Assembly: GCF_946480305.1 (NCBI RefSeq)
Contig: NZ_CAMLJQ010000011.1
Coordinates: forward strand, 59,427-123,426
DNA length: 64,000 nucleotides
Direction of reading: 5' to 3'
DNA from: an uncultured Caldimonas sp.
GTDB lineage: Bacteria > Pseudomonadota > Gammaproteobacteria > Burkholderiales > Burkholderiaceae
The position numbers and the translations under genes are program-made. Below are positions 18,234 to 27,238 of this stretch, in pieces; the stretch's first letter is position 1, and each line of letters starts with the position of its first letter. Under the pieces are notes generated by a model, which did not search any database, was not told where the DNA came from, and saw nothing but the letters and a program-made list of their open reading frames with translations.

Positions 18234-18527
18234 CATCGAGACCCGGCCGGAACAATACGCCCGGAGAGCGTCCGTCAGGGTCAGTTTGTCAGTCTTCACA
18301 TTCAGCGACCGCTTCCTACTAGACACTGCGAATTTCTCGGTACAAGCGAATGTCCGAGATCAGTCTGCAGCGGTCGCGGAAGCGAGAACATGCTTCAGTA
18401 GACTGGGGCCCGACCTTCGCAGGCGACGCGGAGCGCCGGCGCTCAGATCCGTGAGCGTCAGTATGAGCCGAGGGCTGGAGCTTGATGGGGAGCTGATGCA
18501 CACTTGTACTTGCTCGGAGATCGCTCA

Positions 18528-18839
18528 ATGACTGCAAGAGACGCTGAATCCGCGATGCTCCTTCGGTGCTGTGTTGTTGCCCGGGGCGGTGCGCACTTAG
18601 CGCAAGACCAACGAGAGGCCAATGTATTCCGGTTGGCTTCTATGGTGATTGGGTCGCGTTTCGCGACCGAGTCCGAGTGTTTGCTGCAGGCGAGCGAACG
18701 GTACTTTGCCTCGCATCCCCATGAACGACTGCCGGCGGATGAGGTTGTGCGTGTCGGCTGGGTTTCGAGCCTGCCTCGCCTGCGTGACCGACTAATTCGC
18801 CGACTCTCACATTTATCGCCAGAGGACGATGCCGGTTAG
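18528..18839 (+). CDS. Hypothetical protein, 103 aa
   Basis: A short frame starting at ATG 18528, with GGAG nine bases upstream, encoding 103 residues without Cys pairs, signal peptide or known motif. Residues 38-68 look helical and amphipathic. It follows the 5'-nucleotidase gene by about 290 bp, and no homologue is recognised. The call rests on ribosome binding site, length and sensible amino-acid composition only. Confidence 0.35.
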   Translation: MTARDAESAMLLRCCVVARGGAHLAQDQREANVFRLASMVIGSRFATESECLLQASERYFASHPHERLPADEVVRVGWVSSLPRLRDRLIRRLSHLSPEDDAG

Positions 18840-18901
18840 CGACGCGTGATCCGGCTCACCAGGAAGTTAACCGGTGTCGAACTGCAAACCGTTGCCTGTT
18901 C

Positions 18902-19073
18902 TCAGCGGCGTTGACGAACGTTTCGTATCCCCCAGAGCACGAGGATGCCGAAAGCCCCTAGAGCCAAGGTCGACGGCTCTGGCACGGCAGTGACGAACGA
19001 AACCACCTCTACGTGAAGGCGTCGAAGCTGAACCTCTGCTGTGTCGTTGCACGCAGCCGTGCCGCTTGGCCAG
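18902..19073 (-). pseudogene. Orphan PEP-CTERM sorting tail (gene remnant)
   Basis: Read on the minus strand, this segment ends in VPEPSTLALGAFGILVLWG, then a basic cluster (IRNVRQRR) and a stop at 18902. That is a complete PEP-CTERM sorting signal: the VPEPS motif, one membrane helix and a basic tail, as cleaved and sorted by exosortase. About 30 residues before the motif (including NDTAEVQLRRLHVEVVSF) could be the end of the mature protein. Upstream the frame runs straight into a truncated istA gene read in a different frame, and no start codon with a ribosome binding site is apparent. The body of the protein therefore seems lost, most simply through an IS21-type insertion and deletion. Confidence 0.6.
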
Positions 19074-19406
19074 TTAGATGACGCCTTGGGCGCCGCGCAG
19101 TCGCTCGACGATGCGATCCGCGAGCAGCCACTCGATCAGGCGCTGGCAGGCCGGGCCGGTACGCGCGCCCTGAGCGACGCGCCAAGAGCGGTCATGCTCG
19201 AAGAACGCCTGTGCGGCTGGCGGCAGATGGTCACGCACCGTGATGCGCTCGCCTCCGCGCCGCGCACGCGGATATGTCGACACATGGAGGAACTCCTCGT
19301 ACAGCGCCACCGCCGCGTCGGTGGCACGCAGCCATAGCGTCTTGCCTGCCAGCGCGAACGGCGCCGAGTACAGCACGCGCTCAAACTGCACGCGAAACCG
19401 CAGCAC
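19074..19406 (-). pseudogene. istA: Truncated IS21-family transposase (IstA C-terminus)
   Basis: The 110-residue frame matches the C-terminal part of IS21 IstA transposases as I know them: FERVLYSAPFALAGKTLWLRA at the start (the beta-barrel region after the DDE core), RGGERITVRDHLPP in the middle, and the GPACQRLIEWLLADRIVERL ending. Full IstA is about 400-500 aa. Here a stop codon directly precedes the frame, and the N-terminal HTH and DDE domains are missing. No istB is adjacent: one side abuts the iorB-like gene, the other the orphan PEP-CTERM tail. It cannot be functional. Confidence 0.72.
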
Positions 19407-19426
19407 TCAACGAGTGACGACGGACG

Positions 19427-21580
19427 TCATCCGTCCCGCCTGCCGAGGGGCAAGCGCGTCGCCCGCCGGCCGGTCAGGCGATACAGCGCATTTGTCACAG
19501 CAGGCAGCAAAGGCGGCAGTGCCGGTTCGCCAACGCCTCCCGGGGGCGCATCGCTGGGCACGATGTGCACGTCCACCAGAGGCGCCTCGTTCATCCGCAC
19601 CACCGGATAGTCATGAAAGTTCGATGGCTGCGGGACACCGCGCTCGATCACAACCTCACCATGCAGTAGCGCCGACAGCCCGTAGACGATCGAGCTTTCC
19701 ATCTGCGCGGCAACCTGCTGCGGGTTGATGACCGTCCCGCAGTCCACGACGCAGGTCACCCGCTCGACCACCGGCCGCCCATCTGCCAGCCGGACCTGCG
19801 CCACCTCCGCCACCACGGAGCCGAAGATCTCCACCATCGCGATCCCGCGAGCGACGCCCTCAGGCAGTGCCTCGCCCCAACCCGAGTGACGTGCAGCCAG
19901 CTCAAGGACACGCAGGTGACGGGGCTTGTCTCCCAGCATGGCACGCCGGAACTCGTATGGGTCTTGCCCGGTGAACTCCGCTGCCTCGTCGATGACCGTC
20001 TCCACCGGCAAGCAGTTCTGTGATCCGCCCGGGGTGCGCCAGAACCAGATCGGCACGCCCAGGTCGTGGTCGACCCACTGCACCTCCACGTGAGGAATCC
20101 GGTAGACCGGGAACAGGCACTCGGTCGCGTAGTTGTCGACGCCGTTGGGCTTGCGCAGGAAGCTGAAGCCGGTCCATTTGGCGATGGCCGGCACGGCGGT
20201 CTTGGCACTGAAGCCAACGAGGCGGCGATCGCCGTCGAGCACGGCGCGAACCCTGATGCGGTTGTAGGGGCGGTAGAACGCCGCCTTCATGTCGTCCTCG
20301 CGGCTGTACACGAGCTTGACCGGTGCGCCCACCGCTTTGGCAATTTCCGCTGCCGGGGTGATGAAGTCCAGCGTACCCCGCCGACCAAAGCCGCCGCCGA
20401 GGAAGGTCGTGTGCACCTGTACCTGCTCGGGGCGCAGCCCTGTCACCCGAGCCACGGTGCGTTGCACGGTGGAGGGGTTTTGGGTGCCGGTCCACACCTG
20501 CGCGCTGTCACCCTGCACATGCACCGTGCAATTGAGCGGTTCCATGCAGGCGTGGGCCAGGAACGGCTGCTCGAACTCGCGCTCGATCACGTGCAGGCCG
20601 TCGCCGGCCGGTGGCTCGCCTTCGCGGCGATCCACGACGCCGGGGCGGTCGAGCGCCTGTGCATAGCTGTTTCGTAGTGCTTCCCACGACAGCTCGCCGA
20701 GGGGGCCGGTGGACCACTCCACCCGCAGCCGCCTGCGGCCTTCGAGTGCGGCCCAGGTATGGTCCGCGATGACGGCGACGCCAGCGGTGATGGGCAGCAC
20801 CTGCCGTACTCCAGGCACCGCCAGGGCGTCTTGCGCATCGAAGCGCAGCATCGTGCCGCCCAGGCTCGGCGCAAACGCCACCACGGCCGTCTTCATGCCG
20901 GGCAGCGACACGTCGAGCCCGAAGGCGGCCCTGCCGTTCACTTTCGCGGCGGTGTCCACCCGATGCAACGGCTTGCCGATGAACTTGAACTGATCGCGGG
21001 TCTTCAGCGCCGGTTGCTGCGGCGGTGCCAGCGCGGCCGCGGCCTCGGCCATCTCGCCGTACCCCGCGCGGCGGCCGCCGGGTCCGAACAACTGGCCGGC
21101 GTGCGTGCGCACGGTGGCCGGGTCGACCCGCCAGGCCTGCGCTGCAGCGTTGATGAGCATCGCCCGCGCAGCCGCACCGGACTGCCGCAGGCGCATCCAG
21201 TTGGCTCGAACCGAAGTCGACCCGCCCGTGTTCATCATGGGTGCATTGGGGTTCGCATAGTCCAGATGGACCGGCGCCTGCTCCACGCGCACTTGCTGCC
21301 AGTCGGCATCCAGCTCGTCGGCGACGATCTGCGCAAAGCCCGTCAATATGCCCTGGCCCATTTCGGCCTTGCCGCAGCGGACGGTGACCGTTCCGTCGGC
21401 GGCGATGCGCACGTAGGCGGTCGGCGCGAACTCTCCCTGGGGCAGCATGCGTTGGTAATGAGGGGCTGGCGGGGTGACCGCGTGCGCAGGGATGCCGTAG
21501 CCGACGACCAGGCCGCCACCGGCCGCAAGGCCGGCTCGCAGGACATCACGGCGCGACACTGTGGTGAGGTTCTCTTTCAC
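19427..21580 (-). CDS. Molybdopterin-binding subunit, IorB-type aldehyde/isoquinoline oxidoreductase
   Basis: A 717-aa large subunit of the xanthine oxidase family, of the IorB/aldehyde dehydrogenase type that pairs with a small [2Fe-2S] subunit. A Tat signal ([15 protein letters not shown], residues 9-23) sends the folded enzyme to the periplasm. The molybdenum-cofactor region shows GGGFGRRG and the C-terminal [10 protein letters not shown] segment with the catalytic Glu. It hydroxylates N-heterocycles or aldehydes; the substrate cannot be decided. Its ATG overlaps the stop of the small-subunit gene by 4 bp, so the two are translationally coupled. It is the last gene of a doxX-xdhC-iorA-iorB operon. 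Confidence 0.9.
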   Translation of the reverse strand: MKENLTTVSRRDVLRAGLAAGGGLVVGYGIPAHAVTPPAPHYQRMLPQGEFAPTAYVRIAADGTVTVRCGKAEMGQGILTGFAQIVADELDADWQQVRVEQAPVHLDYANPNAPMMNTGGSTSVRANWMRLRQSGAAARAMLINAAAQAWRVDPATVRTHAGQLFGPGGRRAGYGEMAEAAAALAPPQQPALKTRDQFKFIGKPLHRVDTAAKVNGRAAFGLDVSLPGMKTAVVAFAPSLGGTMLRFDAQDALAVPGVRQVLPITAGVAVIADHTWAALEGRRRLRVEWSTGPLGELSWEALRNSYAQALDRPGVVDRREGEPPAGDGLHVIEREFEQPFLAHACMEPLNCTVHVQGDSAQVWTGTQNPSTVQRTVARVTGLRPEQVQVHTTFLGGGFGRRGTLDFITPAAEIAKAVGAPVKLVYSREDDMKAAFYRPYNRIRVRAVLDGDRRLVGFSAKTAVPAIAKWTGFSFLRKPNGVDNYATECLFPVYRIPHVEVQWVDHDLGVPIWFWRTPGGSQNCLPVETVIDEAAEFTGQDPYEFRRAMLGDKPRHLRVLELAARHSGWGEALPEGVARGIAMVEIFGSVVAEVAQVRLADGRPVVERVTCVVDCGTVINPQQVAAQMESSIVYGLSALLHGEVVIERGVPQPSNFHDYPVVRMNEAPLVDVHIVPSDAPPGGVGEPALPPLLPAVTNALYRLTGRRATRLPLGRRDG

Positions 21581-22068
21581 GGCTGGCTCCCCACTTCAGC
21601 GATGCCGGCCGCCGTGCGTATGGCCGCCTTGATGCGTTGGTAGGTGCCGCAGCGACAGACGTTACCTGCCATGGCCGCCTGGATGTCCTCCTCGCCGGGC
21701 TTCGGCACGCGGTGCAGCAGCGCGACGGCAGACATGATCTGGCCAGACTGGCAGTATCCGCACTGCGGCACGTCATGCGCGATCCACGCTTCCTGCACCT
21801 TCTTGCCGGCGGGGGTCTCGCCGACGCCTTCGATGGTCGTCACCCGGCGCCCCTCGATGCTGCCCAGTGGGGTCTGGCAAGAGCGCACCGGCTCGCCGTC
21901 GAGATGCACCGTACAGGCGCCGCACAAGGCCATGCCGCAACCGAACTTGGTGCCGGTCAGGCCCGCAATGTCGCGCAGGGCCCACAGCAGGGGCATGTCG
22001 GGCGGTGCGTCGAGCGTGGTGGCCCGCCCGTTCAGGAAAAAGCGGGTCCTCTGTGTTGATGCTTCCAT
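21577..22068 (-). CDS. [2Fe-2S] small subunit, IorA-type
   Basis: A 163-aa two-cluster ferredoxin-like subunit. The first, plant-type cluster is bound by CGMALCGAC and a later Cys in PVRSC (residues ~45-70). The second, helical cluster is bound by CGYCQSGQ and NVCRCGTY (residues ~105-147). It carries electrons from the molybdenum site of the partner encoded just downstream, and as in other members it would be exported as a complex with the Tat-bearing large subunit. It overlaps that gene by 4 bp and lies 3 bp after the xdhC-like gene. Confidence 0.93.
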   Translation of the reverse strand: MEASTQRTRFFLNGRATTLDAPPDMPLLWALRDIAGLTGTKFGCGMALCGACTVHLDGEPVRSCQTPLGSIEGRRVTTIEGVGETPAGKKVQEAWIAHDVPQCGYCQSGQIMSAVALLHRVPKPGEEDIQAAMAGNVCRCGTYQRIKAAIRTAAGIAEVGSQP

Positions 22069-22071
22069 GTT

Positions 22072-23133
22072 TCAACCTCCGATCGCTGAGTGAAAGACGC
22101 CGTTCACGTCGCGCCCTTCTCCGGTGCCTGCCATGGGCGCGGCAGGCTCGTCGGGCCAACGCGCAAGGCAGGAGCCGGGCTTCTTCTGCCGTGGCGCCAC
22201 GCCGTTGCGCACGCAAACCAACTCGGCCACGACGGACACCGCGATTTCGGCCGGGGTCCGGCCGCCGAGGTCGAGACCCACCGGGCCGTGGAGCCGCTCG
22301 ATCTCTTCGCTGCTCAGATCGAACATCGCAAGCCGCTCCTTCCTCTTGGTGGAATGAAGACGCGACCCCAGCGCACCCACATAGAACGCAGGCGATTTCA
22401 GAGCTTCGAGCAGCGCCATGTCGTCGAGCTTCCGGTCGTGCGTGAGCGCCACGACGGCCGTGTGCGGGTCCACGCCCAACTCGAGCACCGTGTCGTCGGG
22501 CATCGATCTGCTGAACCGCGTGCCGGGCACGTCCCACGTCCGGTGGTATTCCTCGCGCGGGTCACAGCACACGACTTCGAAATCGATCAGCAACGCCATC
22601 TGCGCGACCAGCCGCGACAACTGTCCGGCGCCGATGAGCAACAGCCGCCAGCGTGGGCCGAACAGCGATCGCAGGTGCCGGCCGTCGAACTCGAAGGACT
22701 CGCCGCGCAGCGCCGGCTCCACCGACACGGCACCGCTGTCGAGGTCCAGCCGCCTTGCCACCAGTTCACCGCCAGCCGTTCGCCGCAACACCTCATCGAG
22801 CCACGCCGCGTCGTACAGCGGCTCCTGCAGCAGGCGCAGGGTGCCGCCGCACGGCAGGCCAAAGCGGGCGGCCGCATCCTTGCCCACGCCATACGTGGTC
22901 AGCTCCGGGCGCTGCGGCAGCTTGCCTCGGTGCAGACGGTCGATCAGGTCGTCTTCCACGCACCCGCCCGAGACCGAACCGACGACCGAACCATCACCGC
23001 GCAAGGCCATCAGCGCGCCCGCAGGCCGCGGTGCGGAGCCCCAGGTGCCGACGACCGTGAACACCCACACGTGCTGTCCTTCGGCTACCCATGCGCGAGC
23101 CTGCCGCAGGACGTCGAGATCCAGGCTGTCCAT
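22072..23133 (-). CDS. XdhC/CoxI-family molybdenum cofactor maturation protein
   Basis: A 353-aa protein of the XdhC family, which binds, sulfurates and inserts the molybdenum cofactor into xanthine oxidase-type enzymes. The N-terminal XdhC domain reads FTVVGTWGSAPRPAGALMAL and VVGSVSGGCVEDDL; the C-terminal Rossmann-like XdhC_C domain includes LLLIGAGQLSRLVAQ and ALGSRLHSTKR. The ATG at 23133 is directly followed by conserved sequence. It sits between doxX and iorA with gaps of 16 and 3 bp, matching its role in maturing the enzyme encoded in the same operon. Confidence 0.92.
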   Translation of the reverse strand: MDSLDLDVLRQARAWVAEGQHVWVFTVVGTWGSAPRPAGALMALRGDGSVVGSVSGGCVEDDLIDRLHRGKLPQRPELTTYGVGKDAAARFGLPCGGTLRLLQEPLYDAAWLDEVLRRTAGGELVARRLDLDSGAVSVEPALRGESFEFDGRHLRSLFGPRWRLLLIGAGQLSRLVAQMALLIDFEVVCCDPREEYHRTWDVPGTRFSRSMPDDTVLELGVDPHTAVVALTHDRKLDDMALLEALKSPAFYVGALGSRLHSTKRKERLAMFDLSSEEIERLHGPVGLDLGGRTPAEIAVSVVAELVCVRNGVAPRQKKPGSCLARWPDEPAAPMAGTGEGRDVNGVFHSAIGG

Positions 23134-23149
23134 CTCGGGGCCCCTGCAC

Positions 23150-23656
23150 TCAGTTGTCCCAGCCCATGGCGCGGTCGAGCGAATACCGGCCCGACCCCTT
23201 GACGGACAGGAACACCGTGACGAACAGCATCAGCACCGGGAACTCGATGCCGCGATCGATCCAGACCCAGGTGGGGCCGAGGATGTAGCAGATGGCGAGC
23301 ATCTGGACGGCCATCATCGGAGCGATCACCCGGGTTCCCAGGCCAAGCGCCAGCATGGCGCCGCCCACCCCTTCCAACAACGCGACGAACATCGCGAACA
23401 CCCCGGGGAGCGGCAAACCCAGCACGGTCTCGATCAGTCGGGTCGAGGCGGCCATGGGATCGGCCATCGAGCCATGGGACGTCCGCATCAGCTTCGGCAG
23501 GCCGTGCGTGACCATCACCACTCCGAAGCAGGCGCGCAGCATTGCAAAGCTGATCGGTTCTGCCCACGTATAGAAGCGGCGCAGCGCCGGCAACCGCGCG
23601 TCGTGGCGGGTGGGTTGATGCGCCAGGGCGGCATCGACGGGTTGGTTCACATTCAT
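23150..23656 (-). CDS. DoxX-family membrane protein
   Basis: A 168-aa integral membrane protein with four predicted helices (about residues 36-56, 82-105, 109-128 and 133-152) and the DoxX-type segment MLRACFGVVMVTHGLPKL. Family members occur with redox enzymes and may help quinone-linked electron transfer. It is the first gene of the operon with xdhC and the iorAB-like pair. AGGAG lies seven bases before the ATG, and the divergent lysR begins 129 bp away on the other strand. Confidence 0.85.
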   Translation of the reverse strand: MNVNQPVDAALAHQPTRHDARLPALRRFYTWAEPISFAMLRACFGVVMVTHGLPKLMRTSHGSMADPMAASTRLIETVLGLPLPGVFAMFVALLEGVGGAMLALGLGTRVIAPMMAVQMLAICYILGPTWVWIDRGIEFPVLMLFVTVFLSVKGSGRYSLDRAMGWDN

Positions 23657-23785
23657 CGCATGGCTCCTCAGGAAGACCGGCGCCGGTGGACGTCGGTTGA
23701 AGAGATTCTGGTGAGCGCGAACCGATCAATAAATGGGCAAGAATGAGCAGCACAATCCACAGCGCGACAACAATCTGAGGGCCCC

Positions 23786-24694
23786 ATGGATCGACTGGAC
23801 ACCTTGCGTCTCTTCACGCGGATCGTCGAGTTGGGCAGCTTCGTCAAGGCGGCCGGGGCGCTGGACATCCCGCGGGCGACCGCCACCAAGTCGATCAAGG
23901 AGTTGGAAGAGCGGCTGGGCGCCAGGCTCCTCGAGCGCACCACGCGGCAGGTCAAGCCCACGCTGGACGGAGAGGCCTTCTATGAGCGATGCCGTCGCAT
24001 CCTGGCCGACCTGGAAGACGCCGAGAGCGCCCTGAGCACGGCCAAGGGCAACCCACGCGGCGTATTGCGCCTCGACCTGCATGGAACGCATGCGGCACGG
24101 ATCATCCTGCCGCGCGTGCAGGAGTTCAGGCGCCGCTATCCACACATCGAGCTGAAGATCAGCAGCGGCGATCGGCTCGTCGATCTGGTCAGCGAAGGCG
24201 TCGACTGCGTGGTGCGGGCAGGCCGCCCCCGCGATTCATCCCTGGTGATGCGCCGGCTCGCGCTGATGCCGGAGGTGGTTTGCGCCAGCCCGGCATACCT
24301 TGAGGAGTTCGGTGTGCCTCGGCATCCGGACGAGCTCTTGCGCCATCAGGCAGTGGGTTTCTTCCAGAGCAACCATGACGTCCAGTACCCGTTCACCTTC
24401 CTGAAGAACGGAGAGATCGTGGAATACAAGGTGGGAGGCTGGATCTCGGTGAACGACGCCGAGTGCTACACGGTGGCCGCGTTGCAAGGCTGCGGCCTCG
24501 TGCAGGTGCCGCGCTTTCGGGTGGAAGATCACCTGCGGGCCGGGCGGCTGGTGCAGGTGCTGGCCGACTGGCCATGCCCGGATCTGCCGCTTTCCGTGAT
24601 GTATCCCTACCACCGCCAGCTCTCACCCCGCGTGAAAGTCTTTGTCGAGTGGGTGTCCGCGCTGTATCTCGAGCACTTTGGCTCTGACATCTGA
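23786..24694 (+). CDS. LysR-family transcriptional regulator
   Basis: A 302-aa LTTR. The winged HTH occupies residues 1-60 (LFTRIVELGSFVKAAGALDIPRA, then ELEERLGARLLERTTR), and the periplasmic-binding-protein-like effector domain begins near residue 90. It belongs to the CrgA/PA-type subgroup with short effector domains (GVDCVVRAGRP, VNDAECYTVAAL). Divergence from the doxX-xdhC-iorAB operon across a 129-bp intergenic region suggests it controls that operon and itself; the inducer is unknown. Confidence 0.93.
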   Translation: MDRLDTLRLFTRIVELGSFVKAAGALDIPRATATKSIKELEERLGARLLERTTRQVKPTLDGEAFYERCRRILADLEDAESALSTAKGNPRGVLRLDLHGTHAARIILPRVQEFRRRYPHIELKISSGDRLVDLVSEGVDCVVRAGRPRDSSLVMRRLALMPEVVCASPAYLEEFGVPRHPDELLRHQAVGFFQSNHDVQYPFTFLKNGEIVEYKVGGWISVNDAECYTVAALQGCGLVQVPRFRVEDHLRAGRLVQVLADWPCPDLPLSVMYPYHRQLSPRVKVFVEWVSALYLEHFGSDI

Positions 24695-24846
24695 GCGCAG
24701 TTGAACTTCGAGCCTCGCCGCTGCCACGGTCGCCGGGTATATAGGATCGCATGCGGATGAACGCATGCCACCCGAGGACATTGTTCTACTGCTGGCACCA
24801 AAGGCCGAAGCTCGCCATGCGTTGAGGACGACGGGCCGAGTTCAGC

Positions 24847-25359
24847 CTAGGAGGCCAAGATGGCCCAACGTTCGTGATCTCGCCAGCGACCTCGTATCTT
24901 GAGGTACCGGGGCGAGTACCCTTCTTTGGCAAATCCGCATGCGGAAACCAAGTTGATTGATCTTGTATTGCCTGGCTGGATGTTAGCTTCGAGACGATGA
25001 AGCTTCAAGGAACGGAAGGCGTGCCGAATGACCGCATGAAGCCCTTCACGCATAAGTCCTTGACCTTCATGCCCGGTGAAGACGTAGTAGCCAAGATAGG
25101 CGCTACGAAATAGGCCAAGGACGATGTTGGTGATGTTCACAACACCAACAATTTGATCGTTGTCGAGTCGGCAGATGAGGAACGCACAATTGTCCGGCTG
25201 TGCCATGCGCTCTATGTAAGCGCCGAACTGCGAGCTTGAGGAAGGGGCCGTAGTCCAGGGCCGATGCAATTTGTGGCTTGCCTGTGCGGCCGCGACGAAC
25301 TCACGTTGATCCGAGGGTTGAGGTGAGCGAAAGTAGACCCGACCGTTCGAGTGCGGCAT
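24847..25359 (-). CDS. GNAT-family N-acetyltransferase (RimJ-like)
   Basis: A 171-aa acetyltransferase of the RimJ/RimL type. It starts MPHSNGRVYFRSPQPSDQ and carries the GNAT core strand YLGYYVFTGHEGQGLMREGL (acetyl-CoA loop GHEGQG) and the C-terminal NTRSINLVSACGFAKEGY segment that closes the fold. It would transfer acetyl groups from acetyl-CoA to an N-terminus or small amine. ATG 25359 is preferred over an upstream in-frame TTG at 25446 because the family begins near here. GC is lower than in the flanking operons. It is convergent with the lysR gene. Confidence 0.85.
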   Translation of the reverse strand: MPHSNGRVYFRSPQPSDQREFVAAAQASHKLHRPWTTAPSSSSQFGAYIERMAQPDNCAFLICRLDNDQIVGVVNITNIVLGLFRSAYLGYYVFTGHEGQGLMREGLHAVIRHAFRSLKLHRLEANIQPGNTRSINLVSACGFAKEGYSPRYLKIRGRWRDHERWAILAS

Positions 25360-25712
25360 AACGATAAAGCTGAGCGGATGCCTTTGACGGTCCGCTTCTA
25401 TGAAGAGTTGCGGCGAAACGATGCCGGGTAGTGACTCGAATCGCAACAGCGGCCCAATGCGTGTGCTGCAAAGGACTGTCGATCACATCGTCCTTTGAAC
25501 GCCCACTTCACAACGCTCTACCTGACATCAGCCGGCATTCTGCCGTGCAACAGCCGGGTCGCCGGCTCCGCGTCCCCCCTTCATTCGGGGGTTGCAAACG
25601 CTCGCTGCGCGAATGTCTATGCCGCTGGCGCGTCGGTTTATTTGTGGGAGTTCGCTACCTTGGATAGCGGCAGCATGAGTCTTTACAGCTCGATCACTGA
25701 CAAAGTGGTTTG
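25360..25712. other. 353-bp region upstream of the acetyltransferase gene
   Basis: No gene is recognisable. A short perfect hairpin lies at about 25575-25593 (CCCCCC/TTCATTC/GGGGG type), without a T run. The region probably carries the acetyltransferase promoter. It adjoins the decayed IS3 fragment. Confidence 0.4.
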
Positions 25713-25909
25713 ACGTGGAAGACGCGATACACGGAGGAGCAGATCATCGGGCGGCTGCGGGATCGGATGCGGGTTGGCCGTTCAGAGGTTGCTCCGCAAG
25801 CACCCCTCCAGCGAACCGAGCTATTGCGTCTGAAAGGCAAGTTCGGTTGCACCAATGCGTCGGACGGCCAATGACTGAAGGGACAGAAGGCCCAAAGCAC
25901 CGGACTTAG
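25713..25909 (+). pseudogene. Decayed IS3-family OrfA fragment
   Basis: From 25713 the frame reads KTRYTEEQIIGRLR, the typical start of IS3-family (IS407-like) OrfA HTH proteins. After a frameshift near 25760 the next frame gives GLAVQRLLRKH followed by EPSYCV and an in-frame stop, and the first frame then resumes with KGKFGCTNASDGQ and another stop. Together these follow the normal OrfA order (HTH, SYYLW, KFGGMNASDAQ), so this is a remnant with at least one frameshift and two stops. The start codon is lost (TGG in place of ATG). No OrfB or inverted repeats were found. Confidence 0.7.
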
Positions 25910-26414
25910 AGAACTTGATGACCGAGAGACATTCGAGGGAAATCGAGTCCGGTGATGTCAGGCGCGAAAGGGTGCGTGAGTTGCAGTCCCGCGATTTGAA
26001 AAAGCGACGCACCTTGGATCTCTTGAAGCATCAGCACGACGAGGGTGGTGGACGGCGCCGCCCTCGCTGGCAGCGCCGGACCATACCAGCCGCAACTGCC
26101 CCGCAAGCGGGCATTGCAGCGACGACCGCCCGCACGCCTCAATTTGCAGACTTGTGCGCAACTGAAGTCGAGTTCAAGACTCACTTTCATTGGGAAGGGG
26201 CCGGGCAGCAGCTGGCAAGCGTGTGATTCCCCTGAACGAGGGGGGCGTGTGCCGGCGAGGTGCACATCTTGATGTCACACAATGCGCACAGCCGTCTCTC
26301 AAACTCGCCGACGCAGTAATGGTTTGCACGCTCCTAGGCGTTGCCTTGCTCTTGCTCGTTGCGCGTCTTTTTCGAGGGTCACGTTCAGCACCACCCACTC
26401 AAGGGGTATCAGTC
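25910..26414. other. 505-bp region without a supported gene
   Basis: Short open frames exist on both strands, but none has a ribosome binding site or recognisable domain. The region directly follows the IS3 remnant and may be further decayed sequence. The 3' end holds the ribosome binding site of the secreted-protein gene (AAGGGG at 26402). Confidence 0.4.
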
Positions 26415-27023
26415 TTGAAACCGTCATCATATTTCCTCGTTGCGTCAATTCTTGTTCTCTCCGTTGCTAACGCTGCCCCACCCGCAAACTGGCGGTCAGT
26501 GGATGTTTCTCACTTTGACGTCGCTGGCGTAAGACTGGGAATTGGTTACGAGCAAGCGATTGTCGCGCTTGGCGAGCACTTTGAGCTCAATCCTGGCGAA
26601 AGCAAGCGGCTACGTGCAAGCACGCTCTACTCGCGTAACCGGATTACAAATAGCGAACTACCCACGAGAATTACCCTAAAAAAGAACAACGTGACTCTAG
26701 CAATATCATTTCATGTGCGGGTGCCGCCCAATTCCACCGACGCTGTCGCGGTAACGGCAGTGTCCTACTCACTGCCAAGCACGACAGATAATGCGTTGCT
26801 GCTAAAGGAGGCAGCGCTGCAGAAATACGGTGCCCCATCCGATGACAGGCGTAAAGCAAACCTGATGTGGTGTGCACATTACAACCAGATTTCACAATGC
26901 GAGCCACGGAAACCAAAGCTTGCGTTGGTGGGAAGCACCCTTACTTTGACGGATTATTCAATAGAAGACGCTGCGTCAAGAATGATTGAACAGGATCAGT
27001 CGAAGACAAAACCCAGGTTATAG
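26415..27023 (+). CDS. Hypothetical secreted protein, 202 aa
   Basis: The TTG at 26415 has AAGGGG eight bases upstream and opens a clean Sec signal peptide (KPSSYFLVASILVLSVANA, cleavage after ANAAP). The mature part has a single Cys pair late in the chain (WCAHYNQISQC) and no known catalytic motif. The first half (VDVSHFDVAGVRLGIGYEQAI) resembles the start of small periplasmic proteins that compare a pair of strands around a helix, but I do not recognise the family. An upstream in-frame ATG at 26319 would add a second hydrophobic stretch and is less likely. GC is low for the window. Confidence 0.6.
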   Translation: MKPSSYFLVASILVLSVANAAPPANWRSVDVSHFDVAGVRLGIGYEQAIVALGEHFELNPGESKRLRASTLYSRNRITNSELPTRITLKKNNVTLAISFHVRVPPNSTDAVAVTAVSYSLPSTTDNALLLKEAALQKYGAPSDDRRKANLMWCAHYNQISQCEPRKPKLALVGSTLTLTDYSIEDAASRMIEQDQSKTKPRL

Positions 27024-27238
27024 AAAAACTCCCAAGAGGCTATAAGCTTCCGGAAAACAGGCCCTGCGCAACTAGATTCTGCTGGCGCGCGATCTTGCGT
27101 GAGAACTCCCTTGGAGGGCGCCCGCCCCCCTGTTCGGGCGGCGCAGCCTATAAGGGCGTCCGCAAGGCGTGCAGCGCCATGAGGCATCTTGACTGCAGCT
27201 CCGGGAGCACATCAAGCTCATCCGAGCTGTCATGCAAT

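Noticed and set aside
20759..21643. 294-codon plus-strand open frame
   Set aside because: Antisense to the molybdopterin subunit, with low-complexity His/Arg/Gly composition and no ribosome binding site.
24607..24801. 64-codon minus-strand frame overlapping the lysR 3' end
   Set aside because: Overlaps a clear LysR gene and shows no motif or ribosome binding site.
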